A stretch of DNA of 64,000 bases from Pseudomonas sihuiensis (GCF_900106015.1 NZ_LT629797.1:1302001-1366000), one strand, 5' to 3'. Counted from the first letter of the stretch, positions 1-8,278 are shown. Program-made: numbers and translations. Notes: a model not told the origin generated them from the sequence alone.

Positions 1-2
1 CC

Positions 3-431
3 GACAAGCCTTCGACCGCGGGGCTCGCTGAAGCATTCTTGGCCGCCGGCGGGCAAATTCTTACATGGCGACCAGGCCTCACGTTGGAGGACGAGATCTT
101 CCGCCATCTCAGTGAGCAAGCACTCGATGCACTTCTGGCGAAAGCCGAAACAATAGTGGGTGCAGAGCTGATGAACGCACACATTCAGACGAAGTCCCAA
201 GGCCGCGTGACGCTGAACGATATCCGAGCCAAGCGACTCGTGGATGGGTACTCACCTGAGAGACGAGAGCTGCTGGGAACCGCATCCCGTATCCGCAACA
301 GCGGCTGGTTCAAGTCGCTGACAACCTATCAGGAGGTTGCAAGGGACATCGTCGGTCCGTCTTTACAGAACGCCGAACCGGGCTTCATGGCAGTCACGAA
401 TCAGCTCTGGACGTTTACAAGTGCCCCCTGA
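3..431 (+). CDS. OLD-family ATP-dependent endonuclease, C-terminal part (GajA-like)
   Basis: The reading frame is open from the first bases of the window, so only the last 142 or so codons are present and the start lies upstream. The visible piece has the layout expected after the TOPRIM domain of OLD nucleases: a short beta segment ending in TWRPG followed by LEDEIFRHL, then a helical tail. OLD proteins combine an ABC-type ATPase with a TOPRIM DNA nuclease; neither the Walker A nor the TOPRIM acidic residues are in the window. The next gene overlaps its end by 11 bases and encodes a UvrD-like helicase, the gene order of Gabija (gajA-gajB). The family call therefore rests on a weak C-terminal match plus strong context. 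Confidence 0.55.
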   Translation, partial: DKPSTAGLAEAFLAAGGQILTWRPGLTLEDEIFRHLSEQALDALLAKAETIVGAELMNAHIQTKSQGRVTLNDIRAKRLVDGYSPERRELLGTASRIRNSGWFKSLTTYQEVARDIVGPSLQNAEPGFMAVTNQLWTFTSAP

Positions 432-1848
432 GATTGATCTTTTCGCTATCGAGCGTGGCTCCATAACGGCCCCCGCAGGTTGTGGAAAAACGCAATTGAT
501 TGCCGAGACGCTCATCGCGCATACGCAGAGCAAACCCATCCTCGTCTTGACACATACGAACGCCGGCGTTGCGGCCTTACGGGCGCGCCTGAGACGAGCC
601 GGTGTTCCTAACTCCGCATATCGAGTCTCCACCATTGACGGATTCTCGATGCGCCTGATCGCTAAGTTCCCAGCGCGAAGCGGCCATAACCCGCAGATCC
701 TACAGCTGCATCAACCCAATACTGACTACCCGGCAATTCGGGAGGCCGCCATGCAGTTGTTGCAGGCCGGTCACCTCGCTCAGCCCCTTCGCGCCACCTA
801 TGCACGGTTGCTTGTCGACGAGTACCAAGACTGCAACGTCGTCCAGCACGCCATCGTGTCTGGTTTGGCCCAGGTGCTTCCGACCTGCGTGCTCGGTGAC
901 CCGATGCAAGCCATATTCAGCTTCCGTGGCAATCGACTGGTGCATTGGGCGAATGAGGTGCAACCCCTGTTTCCCGCAGCGGGAGAGTTGAGGATACCGT
1001 GGCGCTGGCGGCTGGCTGGAGCTGAGAACCTCGGGCAGTGGCTGCTCGCCATAAGGCAACAACTTCAAGCTGGTCAGCCGGTGGATCTGCGCACGGCTCC
1101 AGCAGAAGTGCGTTGGGTGCAGCTAAACGCCGGAACCGAAGTTCAGCAGCGACTGGTGGCCGCGAGAACCGAAGCTCCCAACGCTCAGGGTAGCGTCCTC
1201 ATCATCGGGGACTCCATCAACGTGCAAGGTCGCCATCAGCTCACGAGCCAGACACCCGGTGCCATGGCCGTAGAAGCCGTCGACCTGAGAGATCTCGTCA
1301 ACTTCGCCAGGAACTTTGACTTGCAGGGTGCCAATGCTCTGGCACAACTTGTGGAGTTTGCTTCCAGCGTAATGACGGGGGTAGGTGCAGCAAACCTGCG
1401 AACGCGCGTGGAGTCGCTGCGTGCAGGAAGGGCCCGAACGCCTCCGACCGCGGCCGAGGCTGCGGCGATCGATTTCGTAGCAGCGCCAACATTGGGGCAA
1501 GCGCTCCGTGTGATCGATACGCTCGCTGAGCAGCACGGGGCACGTGTATACCGACCGGAGGTTCTGTACTGCTGCCGGTCTGCAATGCAAGCGGTGGTGG
1601 GAGGTGCTGCCGACTTTCTGAGTGCAGCCATTCAAGCGCGAGAGCGCAATAGACACCTTGCCCGACCGATCGCAAGACGCTCTGTAGGCAGCACATTACT
1701 TCTCAAGGGGCTGGAGGCGGATGTCTCGGTTGTCCTGCATCCTGAGCTTATGACCCCCCAGAATCTATACGTCGCACTGACGAGGGGCGCAAGGCATGTC
1801 GTGGTGTGTTCACCAACCCCCATCCTTACGCCCGTGGTAAACGGCTGA
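421..1848 (+). CDS. UvrD/Rep-like superfamily 1 helicase (GajB-like)
   Basis: This is a 475-residue SF1 helicase. Walker A is APAGCGKT at about residues 17-24, the Walker B/motif II is DEYQD at about 133-137, motif III is GDPMQAIF near 159, a motif V-like KGLE lies near 430 and motif VI is NLYVALTRG near 448. The length fits GajB, which is shorter than full UvrD because it lacks most accessory domains. I chose GTG at 421 because it overlaps the upstream stop by 11 bases; a start at 337 would overlap the upstream gene by 95 bases. In Gabija the helicase partners the OLD nuclease in degrading phage DNA. A non-Gabija OLD/UvrD pair is possible, since the nuclease is cut off. Confidence 0.72.
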   Translation: MPPEIDLFAIERGSITAPAGCGKTQLIAETLIAHTQSKPILVLTHTNAGVAALRARLRRAGVPNSAYRVSTIDGFSMRLIAKFPARSGHNPQILQLHQPNTDYPAIREAAMQLLQAGHLAQPLRATYARLLVDEYQDCNVVQHAIVSGLAQVLPTCVLGDPMQAIFSFRGNRLVHWANEVQPLFPAAGELRIPWRWRLAGAENLGQWLLAIRQQLQAGQPVDLRTAPAEVRWVQLNAGTEVQQRLVAARTEAPNAQGSVLIIGDSINVQGRHQLTSQTPGAMAVEAVDLRDLVNFARNFDLQGANALAQLVEFASSVMTGVGAANLRTRVESLRAGRARTPPTAAEAAAIDFVAAPTLGQALRVIDTLAEQHGARVYRPEVLYCCRSAMQAVVGGAADFLSAAIQARERNRHLARPIARRSVGSTLLLKGLEADVSVVLHPELMTPQNLYVALTRGARHVVVCSPTPILTPVVNG

Positions 1849-1870
1849 TCCTTTTGTAGCGCTTACGGGC

Positions 1871-1901
1871 TTGACCTTGCCATCGTGTCAAGGTCGATGC
1901 T
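1871..1901 (+). promoter_or_regulatory. CueR/MerR-type promoter-operator for the copper chaperone gene
   Basis: A -35 TTGACC (1871-1876) and a -10-like GATGCT (1896-1901) are separated by 19 bp, the over-long spacing typical of MerR-family promoters. The spacer holds a perfect dyad, GACCTTG (1873-1879) and CAAGGTC (1889-1895), with a 9-bp centre, close to known CueR sites. No cueR gene is in the window, so the regulator would act in trans. Confidence 0.8.
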
Positions 1902-1945
1902 GTCCGTGCGGTAACTTGAGCCGCGGACGAAATGAGGTGAAAGAC

Positions 1946-2146
1946 ATGTTTAGTCTGAGTGTTGCGGGGATGGGCTGTGGCAGTTGCGTGAGCAAAATCA
2001 CGAAGGCCATTCAAGCTCTGGATCAGGATGCACGAGTAGAAGTGGATCGAGCGGCCGGCAAGGTCACCGTTGAGAGCACAGAAAGTGCCGAATCGATCCG
2101 CGAACTCATCCAGGAGCTTGGCTATTCGGCCCAGGTCAGCGCTTGA
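1946..2146 (+). CDS. copZ: Heavy-metal-associated domain copper chaperone (CopZ-like)
   Basis: A 66-residue single HMA domain. The metal-binding loop GMGCGSC spans residues 8-14, with the Cys pair at 11 and 14, and the protein ends in the usual strand (ELGYSAQVSA). Such proteins carry Cu(I) in the cytoplasm to P-type ATPases or to regulators. ATG at 1946 is chosen because GAGGTGA lies 5-12 bases upstream; the frame extends further upstream but without HMA-like sequence, and into the promoter. The gene stands alone behind a CueR-type promoter and has no copper ATPase next to it, so it presumably serves a transporter encoded elsewhere. Confidence 0.85.
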   Translation: MFSLSVAGMGCGSCVSKITKAIQALDQDARVEVDRAAGKVTVESTESAESIRELIQELGYSAQVSA

Positions 2147-2156
2147 GCGCTGACCT
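2133..2156. terminator. Perfect hairpin spanning the copZ stop codon, between convergent genes
   Basis: AGGTCAGCGC (2133-2142) and GCGCTGACCT (2147-2156) form a perfect 10-bp stem with a TTGA loop that contains the copZ stop TGA (2144-2146). No T-run follows on either strand, so this is a terminator-like or mRNA-end structure rather than a classical intrinsic terminator. It lies between copZ and the convergent gene at 2166. Confidence 0.5.
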
Positions 2157-2165
2157 GCTATCCCA

Positions 2166-2480
2166 CTAAATCTCCAGTTCTGAGAGCTCTTTTAGCCCTG
2201 GGATACTGGTGACCTCGTTGGTCATACCTTCTGAACCATCTCGGCCGCGAAGCCAGTTTGAGTGATCGCCTGGCTCGCGCATTTCCAGCGTGTCATAGGA
2301 GTACCGCTTGCGCTTGAACAGGCTTTTCAATGCAGCGAACTCGTGGCTTTTTTCGTCTTCTATGCCGACGACTTCTCCTGCAAGCCGCTCCCAGTGACCA
2401 ACGCCGTCGGCCAGCATTGCCTGATAGGTCTCCGGGTCAAGCAAGGCTTGCTGTTTGAAATGCATGATGCGGTGAGTCAT
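2166..2480 (-). CDS. Conserved-looking hypothetical protein, possible fourth gene of the bufferin operon
   Basis: I do not recognise this 104-residue protein (111 if TTG at 2501 is used). It is soluble, charged and rich in helix formers, with no signal peptide, no transmembrane segment and no cysteine. A central basic run (LFKRKRYSY) is followed by a Gly/Asp-rich stretch and an acidic end (LKELSELEI). It lies about 50 bases downstream of bufC on the same strand, so co-transcription is plausible. Neither candidate start has a strong ribosome-binding site. Bufferin operons often add a DoxX-like bufD gene; this protein is not DoxX-like. Confidence 0.6.
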   Translation of the reverse strand: MTHRIMHFKQQALLDPETYQAMLADGVGHWERLAGEVVGIEDEKSHEFAALKSLFKRKRYSYDTLEMREPGDHSNWLRGRDGSEGMTNEVTSIPGLKELSELEI

Positions 2481-2530
2481 AGAAGCGCTCGGAGTGGCCA
2501 AAGAGAGAGCGCTAGCCTAAAGGTTCCGGG

Positions 2531-3325
2531 TCATTCGTGTAATAGCTGGCCGCGCTTTAGCAAACCGTCGTTGACCCACAACTTCAACCAGGTCGCGGCT
2601 TGCAAGGGAGCTTGCTCGCCATGCGTGGCGCTCAACGACTCGCAGAGTTCAGCGAACGATCCGCCCTCGATGAGAAACTGCAATGCCGAAGCCTCCGCTG
2701 GCTCCAGGCTCCGGTACTGGCAGACGAGTTCATGACGCCAAACAAGACAGGCTAGGTTCGTTGGCAGGCGGGTAATATCAGGCAGCAAGCTGCCGGACTT
2801 GGCGGCTTTCCACAACTCCAGCGTGTTGTACTGCAGTTGCAACCACCGGGCAGATGCAGTCAGGGAAACCCTGAGTGAAATCCAGTCTTCAGCCGAAAAA
2901 TCACTCATGGTCTCCAGCGAAAGCGCTTCGACATCCTGAGCGTCGAAGGCCAGTGTAAAGGCCCATTCCAGTTCCGCGAGTTCGCGCATCGGCGATAGTT
3001 GGGGTTCTTCGACGTAGCTGCTAATGAACTCGGGCAGCTTCTCGCCCAGCCAGCGAATGCTGAAATGTCGTGGTGGCCAGGCGGCCAAGTAGGCCAGTGC
3101 GAGCTGCTCGAATGATTCGTTGCCGATCCAGTGAAGCAGGGCAGGGAAGTCTTCTCGCAAGACCGCAAGCAGGCGCGAACGGTAAGCGTTGTGGTAGATC
3201 TGCAGGCCTTCGAGAGCACTCAGCGCTGTGCTACCTCGGATCTGCTCCAAAAGCTCGTTGGAGGGCAGGGCACTGTCACCTGTCAGGTAAGTTTCAAATG
3301 CAGTCTGTAGGGCGATCAGGCTCAA
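2531..3325 (-). CDS. bufC: DUF2063 protein, BufC/HvfC-like partner of the bufferin-modifying enzyme
   Basis: A 264-residue protein with the DUF2063 pattern: an N-terminal helical region (LQTAFETYLTGD, IYHNAYRSRLLAVLREDFPALL at about 40-65) annotated in databases as a putative DNA-binding domain, then a helical C-terminal half. In bufferin and methanobactin-like systems this family is the partner of the MNIO enzyme and helps it engage the precursor peptide. The start is TTG at 3325 and overlaps the bufB stop (TTGA), indicating translational coupling. Its position directly after a DUF692 gene and a Cys-rich precursor gene makes the assignment firm; whether it binds DNA is doubtful. Confidence 0.85.
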   Translation of the reverse strand: MSLIALQTAFETYLTGDSALPSNELLEQIRGSTALSALEGLQIYHNAYRSRLLAVLREDFPALLHWIGNESFEQLALAYLAAWPPRHFSIRWLGEKLPEFISSYVEEPQLSPMRELAELEWAFTLAFDAQDVEALSLETMSDFSAEDWISLRVSLTASARWLQLQYNTLELWKAAKSGSLLPDITRLPTNLACLVWRHELVCQYRSLEPAEASALQFLIEGGSFAELCESLSATHGEQAPLQAATWLKLWVNDGLLKRGQLLHE

Positions 3326-4158
3326 GGGGTGGCCCCCGATATCACAGATTTGGCGATAGCACGGGCATGTGCTAATTCGGACAACAGCTCTTCCAGCGGC
3401 GGAAACTGGTCATCCCGCTCGATCAAGGTCGATGTCGGGCCCAAGTAGCTCAAAGTCTTGCTGTAGAGAGACCAAACCGGATCAGCGATGGGCTGGTCAT
3501 GGGTGTCGATGAGGTACTGCCCGTAATCGCTGTGCCCGGCCAGGTGAATTTGCCGAATCCGCTCGTGCGGCAATTCCATGATGAACTGCCAAGGGTCGAA
3601 ACCCTGGTTGCGCGAACTGACGTAGACGTTGTTCACGTCGAGAAGCAGCTCGCACCCGGTCAGGTAACTGAGCTCCGAGAGGAACTGAGACTCGCTCATG
3701 CTGGATGTTGTCCACTGCACGTAGGAGGAAACGTTCTCCAGCACGATGGGACGTTCCAAAACATCCTGCACCAAGCGCACCCGGGCCGCGACATGCAGCA
3801 GGCTCTCCTGGGTAAACGGCAGCGGTAGCAGATCGTGAAGTTGATGGGCGTTGCCTCGACTCCAGCACAGGTGATCAGACACCCACTGAGGCTGCACCCG
3901 ATCCGCCAGCTGCTTGAGCTGTCGTAGGTAGTCTATGTCCAAGGCATGTGAGCCGCCAATCGAAAGAGATACTCCGTGCATCACCAGGGGGTAGTGCTCG
4001 CCGATCGCATCAAGGAAGTAGAGAGCCTTGCCGCCCTCCACCAGGTAATTCTCGGAAATGATCTCGAACCAGTCGACCGCAGGCCGTTCCTCCAGGATCT
4101 GCCGGTAATACTCGTTACGAAGGCCAAGACCGAAACCCAGAGTTTTGCGCTTACTCAT
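3322..4158 (-). CDS. bufB: DUF692 multinuclear non-haem iron oxidative enzyme (MNIO), BufB
   Basis: A 278-residue TIM-barrel protein of the DUF692/MNIO family. Characteristic pieces in order are GFGLGLR at the N-terminus, WFEIISENYL, the metal-site stretches HGVSLSIGG and SDHLCW, VLENVSSY, LLLDVNNVYV, IHLAGH and DTHDQPI. These supply the conserved His, Asp and Glu iron ligands. Family members modify cysteines of RiPP precursors; in bufferins they make thiooxazole rings that bind copper. ATG at 4158 is preferred because GGAG lies 8 bases upstream, rather than the ATG at 4188. It sits 44 bases after the precursor gene bufA and overlaps bufC. Confidence 0.9.
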   Translation of the reverse strand: MSKRKTLGFGLGLRNEYYRQILEERPAVDWFEIISENYLVEGGKALYFLDAIGEHYPLVMHGVSLSIGGSHALDIDYLRQLKQLADRVQPQWVSDHLCWSRGNAHQLHDLLPLPFTQESLLHVAARVRLVQDVLERPIVLENVSSYVQWTTSSMSESQFLSELSYLTGCELLLDVNNVYVSSRNQGFDPWQFIMELPHERIRQIHLAGHSDYGQYLIDTHDQPIADPVWSLYSKTLSYLGPTSTLIERDDQFPPLEELLSELAHARAIAKSVISGATP

Positions 4159-4202
4159 TCGAGACTCCAGCAGGGGAGTGGCATGCACTCCCCTGAACCG
4201 CC

Positions 4203-4463
4203 TTATTCGCTGGTTTTGCCACCGGCTTCGTCACATTTGGTCTGGGTCATCAACTTGAACCCTTGGCCTTTGCATTCGCCTTGGCCTTTGCAGTCGTTTT
4301 TCGCGGTCATGCAGTCGTTCTGCCCTTTGCAACCATTGATCCCGAAGCACTTCACTTCTGCTGCTTTGGTGTCCTGAGCAGCCTGGACGGGCAGGGTGGA
4401 GAACAGGCTGGCGGCCACCAGAGCCAAGGCGGCACCGGTAGCTACGTTGGATTTGTTCGACAT
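4203..4463 (-). CDS. bufA: Bufferin-type RiPP precursor (DUF2282), Cys-rich secreted peptide BufA
   Basis: An 86-residue precursor with a Sec-type signal peptide (residues 1 to about 28, ending PVQA) and a Gly/Lys-rich core holding six cysteines at 39, 45, 51, 58, 64 and 77, mostly in CKG or DCM settings. The family is DUF2282. Bufferins are unusual RiPPs that keep a cleavable signal peptide and are exported after their cysteines are modified by BufB/BufC, giving periplasmic copper-sequestering peptides. An AGAGAG ribosome site precedes the ATG. A CopR-like box lies 165 bases upstream in the shared divergent region. Six core cysteines is my count; which are modified cannot be read from sequence. 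Confidence 0.88.
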   Translation of the reverse strand: MSNKSNVATGAALALVAASLFSTLPVQAAQDTKAAEVKCFGINGCKGQNDCMTAKNDCKGQGECKGQGFKLMTQTKCDEAGGKTSE

Positions 4464-4627
4464 AGTGGCTATCTCTCTTGATTGTTTGATGGTCGCGATC
4501 CGTCGGTGCGAATGAACGAGTTAGCTCAGGCATTGCTACCGATCAGGCCCATGGAACCCGCAAGGCTGCGCGGGCAGGAAGACAGTACCGAGCCTTCAGG
4601 AGGGCCTACAAGAAAGAAATAGCAAAC

Positions 4628-4642
4628 TGACAGAACTGTAAT
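4628..4642. promoter_or_regulatory. CopR-like box in the bufA / PtrA-like divergent region
   Basis: TGACAGAACTGTAAT resembles the CopR/CusR-type copper-response dyad (TKACA, 4 bp, TGTAA). It lies between the divergent bufA (start 4463) and the PtrA-like gene (start 4747), so it could serve either. A near-identical element occurs at 4966, before copA. Confidence 0.65.
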
Positions 4643-4746
4643 GTTCGGATCAGGTTGCTGACAGGGCGTCGTGGTTAACGTAGCAGCGAGCTTAACGCTC
4701 GTCCCCACTAGTTTCAGGGGCTTCTAAACTTCTGAGGATTAACGAA

Positions 4747-4953
4747 ATGAAATCGATCAAAACCCTGTTTGTAGTTGCTGCCCTGAGTGTTTCCAGCCTG
4801 GCGATGGCCGAAGGCGGTGCTGATCGCACGTTTGCACGCATGGAACAAGCCCGCCAGGTCTCGCTGGAAGCCTATCAGTTGGCCAAGCAGCAGAACGATG
4901 AAGCTCCTGTCGCCGGCAGCCAAGCCAAACAGGCGGAACACGCCAGCTGCTGA
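4747..4953 (+). CDS. Small secreted PtrA N-terminal-domain protein (copper-responsive family)
   Basis: A 68-residue protein with a signal peptide (cleavage after about residue 21, SLAMA-EGGADR). The EGGADRTFARM motif is the hallmark of the PtrA N-terminal family, also seen in the DUF2790-type protein at 11215-11547 (EGGADRVYGRM). Family members in pseudomonads are strongly copper-induced and sit next to copper genes; P. aeruginosa PtrA was named for an effect on type III secretion. The mature part is charged and helical and ends in a single Cys (HASC). It has no partner gene in the same transcript unless it reads on to copA, 190 bases away. GAGGA precedes the start. Confidence 0.75.
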   Translation: MKSIKTLFVVAALSVSSLAMAEGGADRTFARMEQARQVSLEAYQLAKQQNDEAPVAGSQAKQAEHASC

Positions 4954-4965
4954 GCCCCCTCAACC

Positions 4966-4980
4966 TTACAGAAATGTAAT
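4966..4980. promoter_or_regulatory. CopR-like box upstream of copA
   Basis: TTACAGAAATGTAAT contains a perfect inverted repeat, TTACA and TGTAA, around GAAA. It lies 163 bases before the copA start, between the PtrA-like gene and copA, and matches the element at 4628 at 13 of 15 positions. This is the pattern of CopR-type copper boxes; no copRS genes are in the window. Confidence 0.7.
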
Positions 4981-5142
4981 CACCCGGATGGTTGAGATAT
5001 GGCAGTTTCATACTGCTTGGTGTCAGGGGGAACTTGCGCAGCACGCAAGGCTTGAAGATCAAATCTCCCGACACTGGAGCAGTCAATGAACCCGAGACCG
5101 GATGCATATCACCGGCTCATCTGACGGATTGGACATAACGGC

Positions 5143-6966
5143 ATGCAAAGCAAAACCACAAGACGTACTTTCGTCAAAGGCCTCGCCGCCGCCGGTATTC
5201 TCGGCGGCATGGGCATGTGGCGCACGCCGGTCTGGGCGGTGAACAGCCCCGGCCAGCCCAACGTACTGACTGGTAACGAATTCGACCTATTCATCGGTGA
5301 AACCCCGGTGAACATCACCGGCGCAGCGCGCACGGCCATGACCATCAACGGCTCGCTCCCTGGGCCGATTCTTCGTTGGCGCGAAGGCGATACCGTCACA
5401 TTGCGCGTGCGCAACCGCCTCAAGGAGGACACCTCCATCCATTGGCACGGCATCATCCTGCCGGCGAACATGGATGGCGTTCCGGGCCTGAGCTTCCATG
5501 GCATCGCCCCTGATGGCATGTATGAGTACAAGTTCAAGGTCAACCAGAACGGCACCTACTGGTATCACAGCCATTCTGGGCTCCAGGAGCAGGTCGGCGT
5601 ATACGGTGCGCTGGTCATCGATGCCAAGGAGCCCGAGCCCTTCAGTTACGACCGTGATTACGTCGTGTTGCTGAGCGACTGGACGGATGAAAATCCAACG
5701 CGGGTACTGGCCAAGCTCAAGAAACAGTCGGACTACTACAACCAGCACAAACGCACCGTTGGTGACTTCATCGATGACGTAAGCGAGATGGGTTGGTCCG
5801 CCGCCGTAGCCGACCGTAAGATGTGGGCCGAAATGAAGATGAGCCCGACGGATCTCGCCGACGTCAGTGGCTACACCTACACCTACCTGATGAACGGCCA
5901 GGCACCTGATGGCAACTGGACCGGCATATTCAAACCAGGCGAAAAGATCCGCCTGCGCTTCATCAACGCCTCGGCGATGACCTATTTCGATGTGCGCATC
6001 CCAGGCCTGAAGATGACTGTGGTTGCGGCCGATGGTCTGCACGTCAAACCGGTCAGCGTCGACGAGTTCCGTATCGCCGTGGCCGAGACCTACGACGTGA
6101 TCATCGAACCAGACAGCGAACAGGCCTATACCGTGTTTGCCCAATCCATGGACCGCACTGGCTATGCGCGCGGCACCCTTGCGGTACAGGAAGGGTTGAG
6201 TGCACCGGTACCAAGCCCTGACCCGCGCCCACTGATTGCCATGGGCGACATGGGTATGGATCACGGCAGCATGGGCGGTATGGATCACGGGAACATGGCC
6301 GGAATGGACCACGGCAGTATGGCGGGCATGGATCATGGGAGCATGCAGGGTGGCATGGCCGGCATGGATCACAGCCAGATGGCTGGAATGGATCATTCGG
6401 GCATGGCAGGCATGGCAGGTATGGCAGGTATGGCAGGTGCCATGCAGGCACACCCAGCCTCAGAGACCAACAACCCGCTGGTCGATATGCAAACCATGAC
6501 ACCAACGCATAAGTTGGACGACCCAGGTATTGGTTTGCGAGACAACGGCCGACGCGTCCTCACGTACTCTGACCTGCGCAGCACCTTCCTCGACCCGGAT
6601 GGTCGCGAACCAAGTCGCACCATCGAGCTGCACCTTACCGGGCACATGGAGAAATTCTCCTGGTCCTTCGATGGCATCAAGTTCTCTGACGCCGAGCCTC
6701 TGCGCCTCAAGTACGGCGAGCGTGTTCGCATCACGCTGGTCAACGACACCATGATGACTCATCCGATCCATCTTCATGGCATGTGGAGCGACCTGGAGGA
6801 TGCGAACGGCAATTTCCTGGTGCGTAAACACACCATCGACATGCCGCCAGGTTCCAAGCGCAGCTATCGGGTGACCGCCGATGCGTTGGGGCGTTGGGCC
6901 TATCACTGCCACCTGTTGCTCCACATGGAAACGGGCATGTTCCGTGAAGTCCGTGTGGATGAGTAA
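5143..6966 (+). CDS. copA: Periplasmic multicopper oxidase CopA (copper resistance)
   Basis: A 607-residue multicopper oxidase of the plasmid/chromosomal CopA (PcoA) family, not the P-type ATPase of the same name. A Tat signal ([13 protein letters not shown], residues 6-18) exports it folded. The four copper-ligand motifs are present: HWHG near 102, WYHSHSG near 140, HPIHLHG near 540 and HCHLLLH near 588. Between residues about 372 and 436 lies a repetitive Met/His/Gly stretch with eight or so MDHG/MDHS units that adds copper-binding capacity. It probably oxidises Cu(I) in the periplasm. It opens a tight operon with the Met/His-rich protein, copB, a cytochrome c and copG, behind a CopR-like box. 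Confidence 0.95.
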   Translation: MQSKTTRRTFVKGLAAAGILGGMGMWRTPVWAVNSPGQPNVLTGNEFDLFIGETPVNITGAARTAMTINGSLPGPILRWREGDTVTLRVRNRLKEDTSIHWHGIILPANMDGVPGLSFHGIAPDGMYEYKFKVNQNGTYWYHSHSGLQEQVGVYGALVIDAKEPEPFSYDRDYVVLLSDWTDENPTRVLAKLKKQSDYYNQHKRTVGDFIDDVSEMGWSAAVADRKMWAEMKMSPTDLADVSGYTYTYLMNGQAPDGNWTGIFKPGEKIRLRFINASAMTYFDVRIPGLKMTVVAADGLHVKPVSVDEFRIAVAETYDVIIEPDSEQAYTVFAQSMDRTGYARGTLAVQEGLSAPVPSPDPRPLIAMGDMGMDHGSMGGMDHGNMAGMDHGSMAGMDHGSMQGGMAGMDHSQMAGMDHSGMAGMAGMAGMAGAMQAHPASETNNPLVDMQTMTPTHKLDDPGIGLRDNGRRVLTYSDLRSTFLDPDGREPSRTIELHLTGHMEKFSWSFDGIKFSDAEPLRLKYGERVRITLVNDTMMTHPIHLHGMWSDLEDANGNFLVRKHTIDMPPGSKRSYRVTADALGRWAYHCHLLLHMETGMFREVRVDE

Positions 6967-6978
6967 AGGAGATTTCTG

Positions 6979-7290
6979 ATGAGTACTTTTATGAAGCGTA
7001 ATGCCCTGGCTGGCAGCGCAGCGATGTTCAGTCTTTTGGCTGTTCTGCACGCGCCGACGTCATTGGCAGGTGAGGGGCACAGCGAGCACGAACAACATGC
7101 TGCCGAGTCGGCTGCGCCCGACGCCAGTGACAAGCCTGCAGATCAATCGAAAGGCAAGGCCGCTGGCCATCAGATGGATCATGGCGCCATGGATCATGAG
7201 GGTATGAACCATGACGATATGGGGCACGAGAAGATGATGGATAAGCATGGCGGCACCGAAGCCGAAGCAGGTTCGAACCATGACCACTAG
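6979..7290 (+). CDS. Small secreted Met/His-rich copper-binding protein between copA and copB
   Basis: A 103-residue protein with a signal peptide (residues 1 to about 30, TSLAGEGH). The mature part is almost entirely His, Met, Asp and charged residues ([28 protein letters not shown]), like the insert of CopA and the N-terminus of CopB. It starts 12 bases after copA, with AAAGGAG just upstream, and its end overlaps the copB start by 11 bases. The composition suggests a low-complexity periplasmic copper sponge; no fold is evident. It could be regarded as a split-off copper-binding segment of CopA or CopB. Confidence 0.8.
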   Translation: MSTFMKRNALAGSAAMFSLLAVLHAPTSLAGEGHSEHEQHAAESAAPDASDKPADQSKGKAAGHQMDHGAMDHEGMNHDDMGHEKMMDKHGGTEAEAGSNHDH

Positions 7291-8269
7291 GTTTTCACGC
7301 CCGTCCCTCATAGCGCTGGCCGTGTCGCTGAGTGCACTCAGCGGCGGCGTTACCCAGGCTGCGGAAGAAATGGATCATTCGGCAATGGGGCACGGCTCCA
7401 TGTCGATGGACCACAGCCAGATGGGCCACGGCCAGAGCCAAGAGAAGGCCCAGGCTATGGATCACAGCAAGATGGGGCATGGCGCCATGCAAGGACAGAT
7501 GGAGGGCATGGATCATTCAAAGATGAACCATGGCTCCGCTGAAGCCCCGAGAACCACCAGCCGTACGCCGATTCCCGTTCTGACGGATGCTGATCGCCAA
7601 GCGGCTTTCCCGCCATTACCTGGCCACAAGGTTCACGACAGCGCCATCAACAGTTTTTTCCTGCTCGATCAGCTCGAATACCAGGACGCAGATGAGGGCA
7701 GCACCCTGGCCTGGGATGCGTCGGGCTGGGTAGGCGGTGATATCAACCGGGTCTGGTTCCGCTCCGAAGGCGAGCGTACCAACGGCGTGACCGAGGATGC
7801 TGAATTACAGCTGCTGTACGGCCGCTCGATCGGCCCTTGGTGGGATGTCGTCGCGGGCGTTCGCCAGGACTTCAAACCGGAGTCGCCGCAGACTTGGGCC
7901 GCCTTCGGTATCCAGGGCATGGCGCTTTACGCCTTTGAGGCCGAAGCCACGGCCTTCGTCGGCGAGAATGGCCAAACTGCTGCCCGACTGGAGGGCGAGT
8001 ACGACATTCTGCTGACCAACCGGCTGATTCTCCAGCCAACTGCCGAAATGAACTTCTACGGCAAGAACGATCCTGAGCGAGGTGTGGGGTCTGGGTTGGC
8101 AAATACCGAGCTCGGCTTGCGTCTGCGTTACGAGATTGTCAGGCAGTTTGCCCCCTATATCGGGGTTTCCTGGAGCCGCTCCTATGGCAACACGGCAGAC
8201 ATGGTGCGCGACGAGGGCGGTGATGTAGACGAGGCGCGTTTTGTCGCCGGTATCCGGATGTGGTTTTGA
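7280..8269 (+). CDS. copB: Outer-membrane copper resistance protein CopB
   Basis: A 329-residue CopB/PcoB-family protein. A signal peptide (residues 1 to about 27, ending TQAAEE) is followed by a Met/His-rich segment of MDHS/MGHG units to about residue 95, then the CopB beta-barrel domain ([44 protein letters not shown], and the typical C-terminus [11 protein letters not shown] ending in Phe). ATG at 7280 is chosen because the signal peptide begins there; it overlaps the preceding gene. CopB is required with CopA for full copper resistance, and its barrel probably acts at the outer membrane. Confidence 0.93.
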   Translation: MTTRFSRPSLIALAVSLSALSGGVTQAAEEMDHSAMGHGSMSMDHSQMGHGQSQEKAQAMDHSKMGHGAMQGQMEGMDHSKMNHGSAEAPRTTSRTPIPVLTDADRQAAFPPLPGHKVHDSAINSFFLLDQLEYQDADEGSTLAWDASGWVGGDINRVWFRSEGERTNGVTEDAELQLLYGRSIGPWWDVVAGVRQDFKPESPQTWAAFGIQGMALYAFEAEATAFVGENGQTAARLEGEYDILLTNRLILQPTAEMNFYGKNDPERGVGSGLANTELGLRLRYEIVRQFAPYIGVSWSRSYGNTADMVRDEGGDVDEARFVAGIRMWF

Positions 8270-8278
8270 GAACCTGAC

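Noticed and set aside
5287..6453. A 388-codon open frame on the minus strand across copA.
   Set aside because: It mirrors the copA codons (His-rich artefact of the MDHG repeats), has no ribosome site and overlaps a clear multicopper oxidase.
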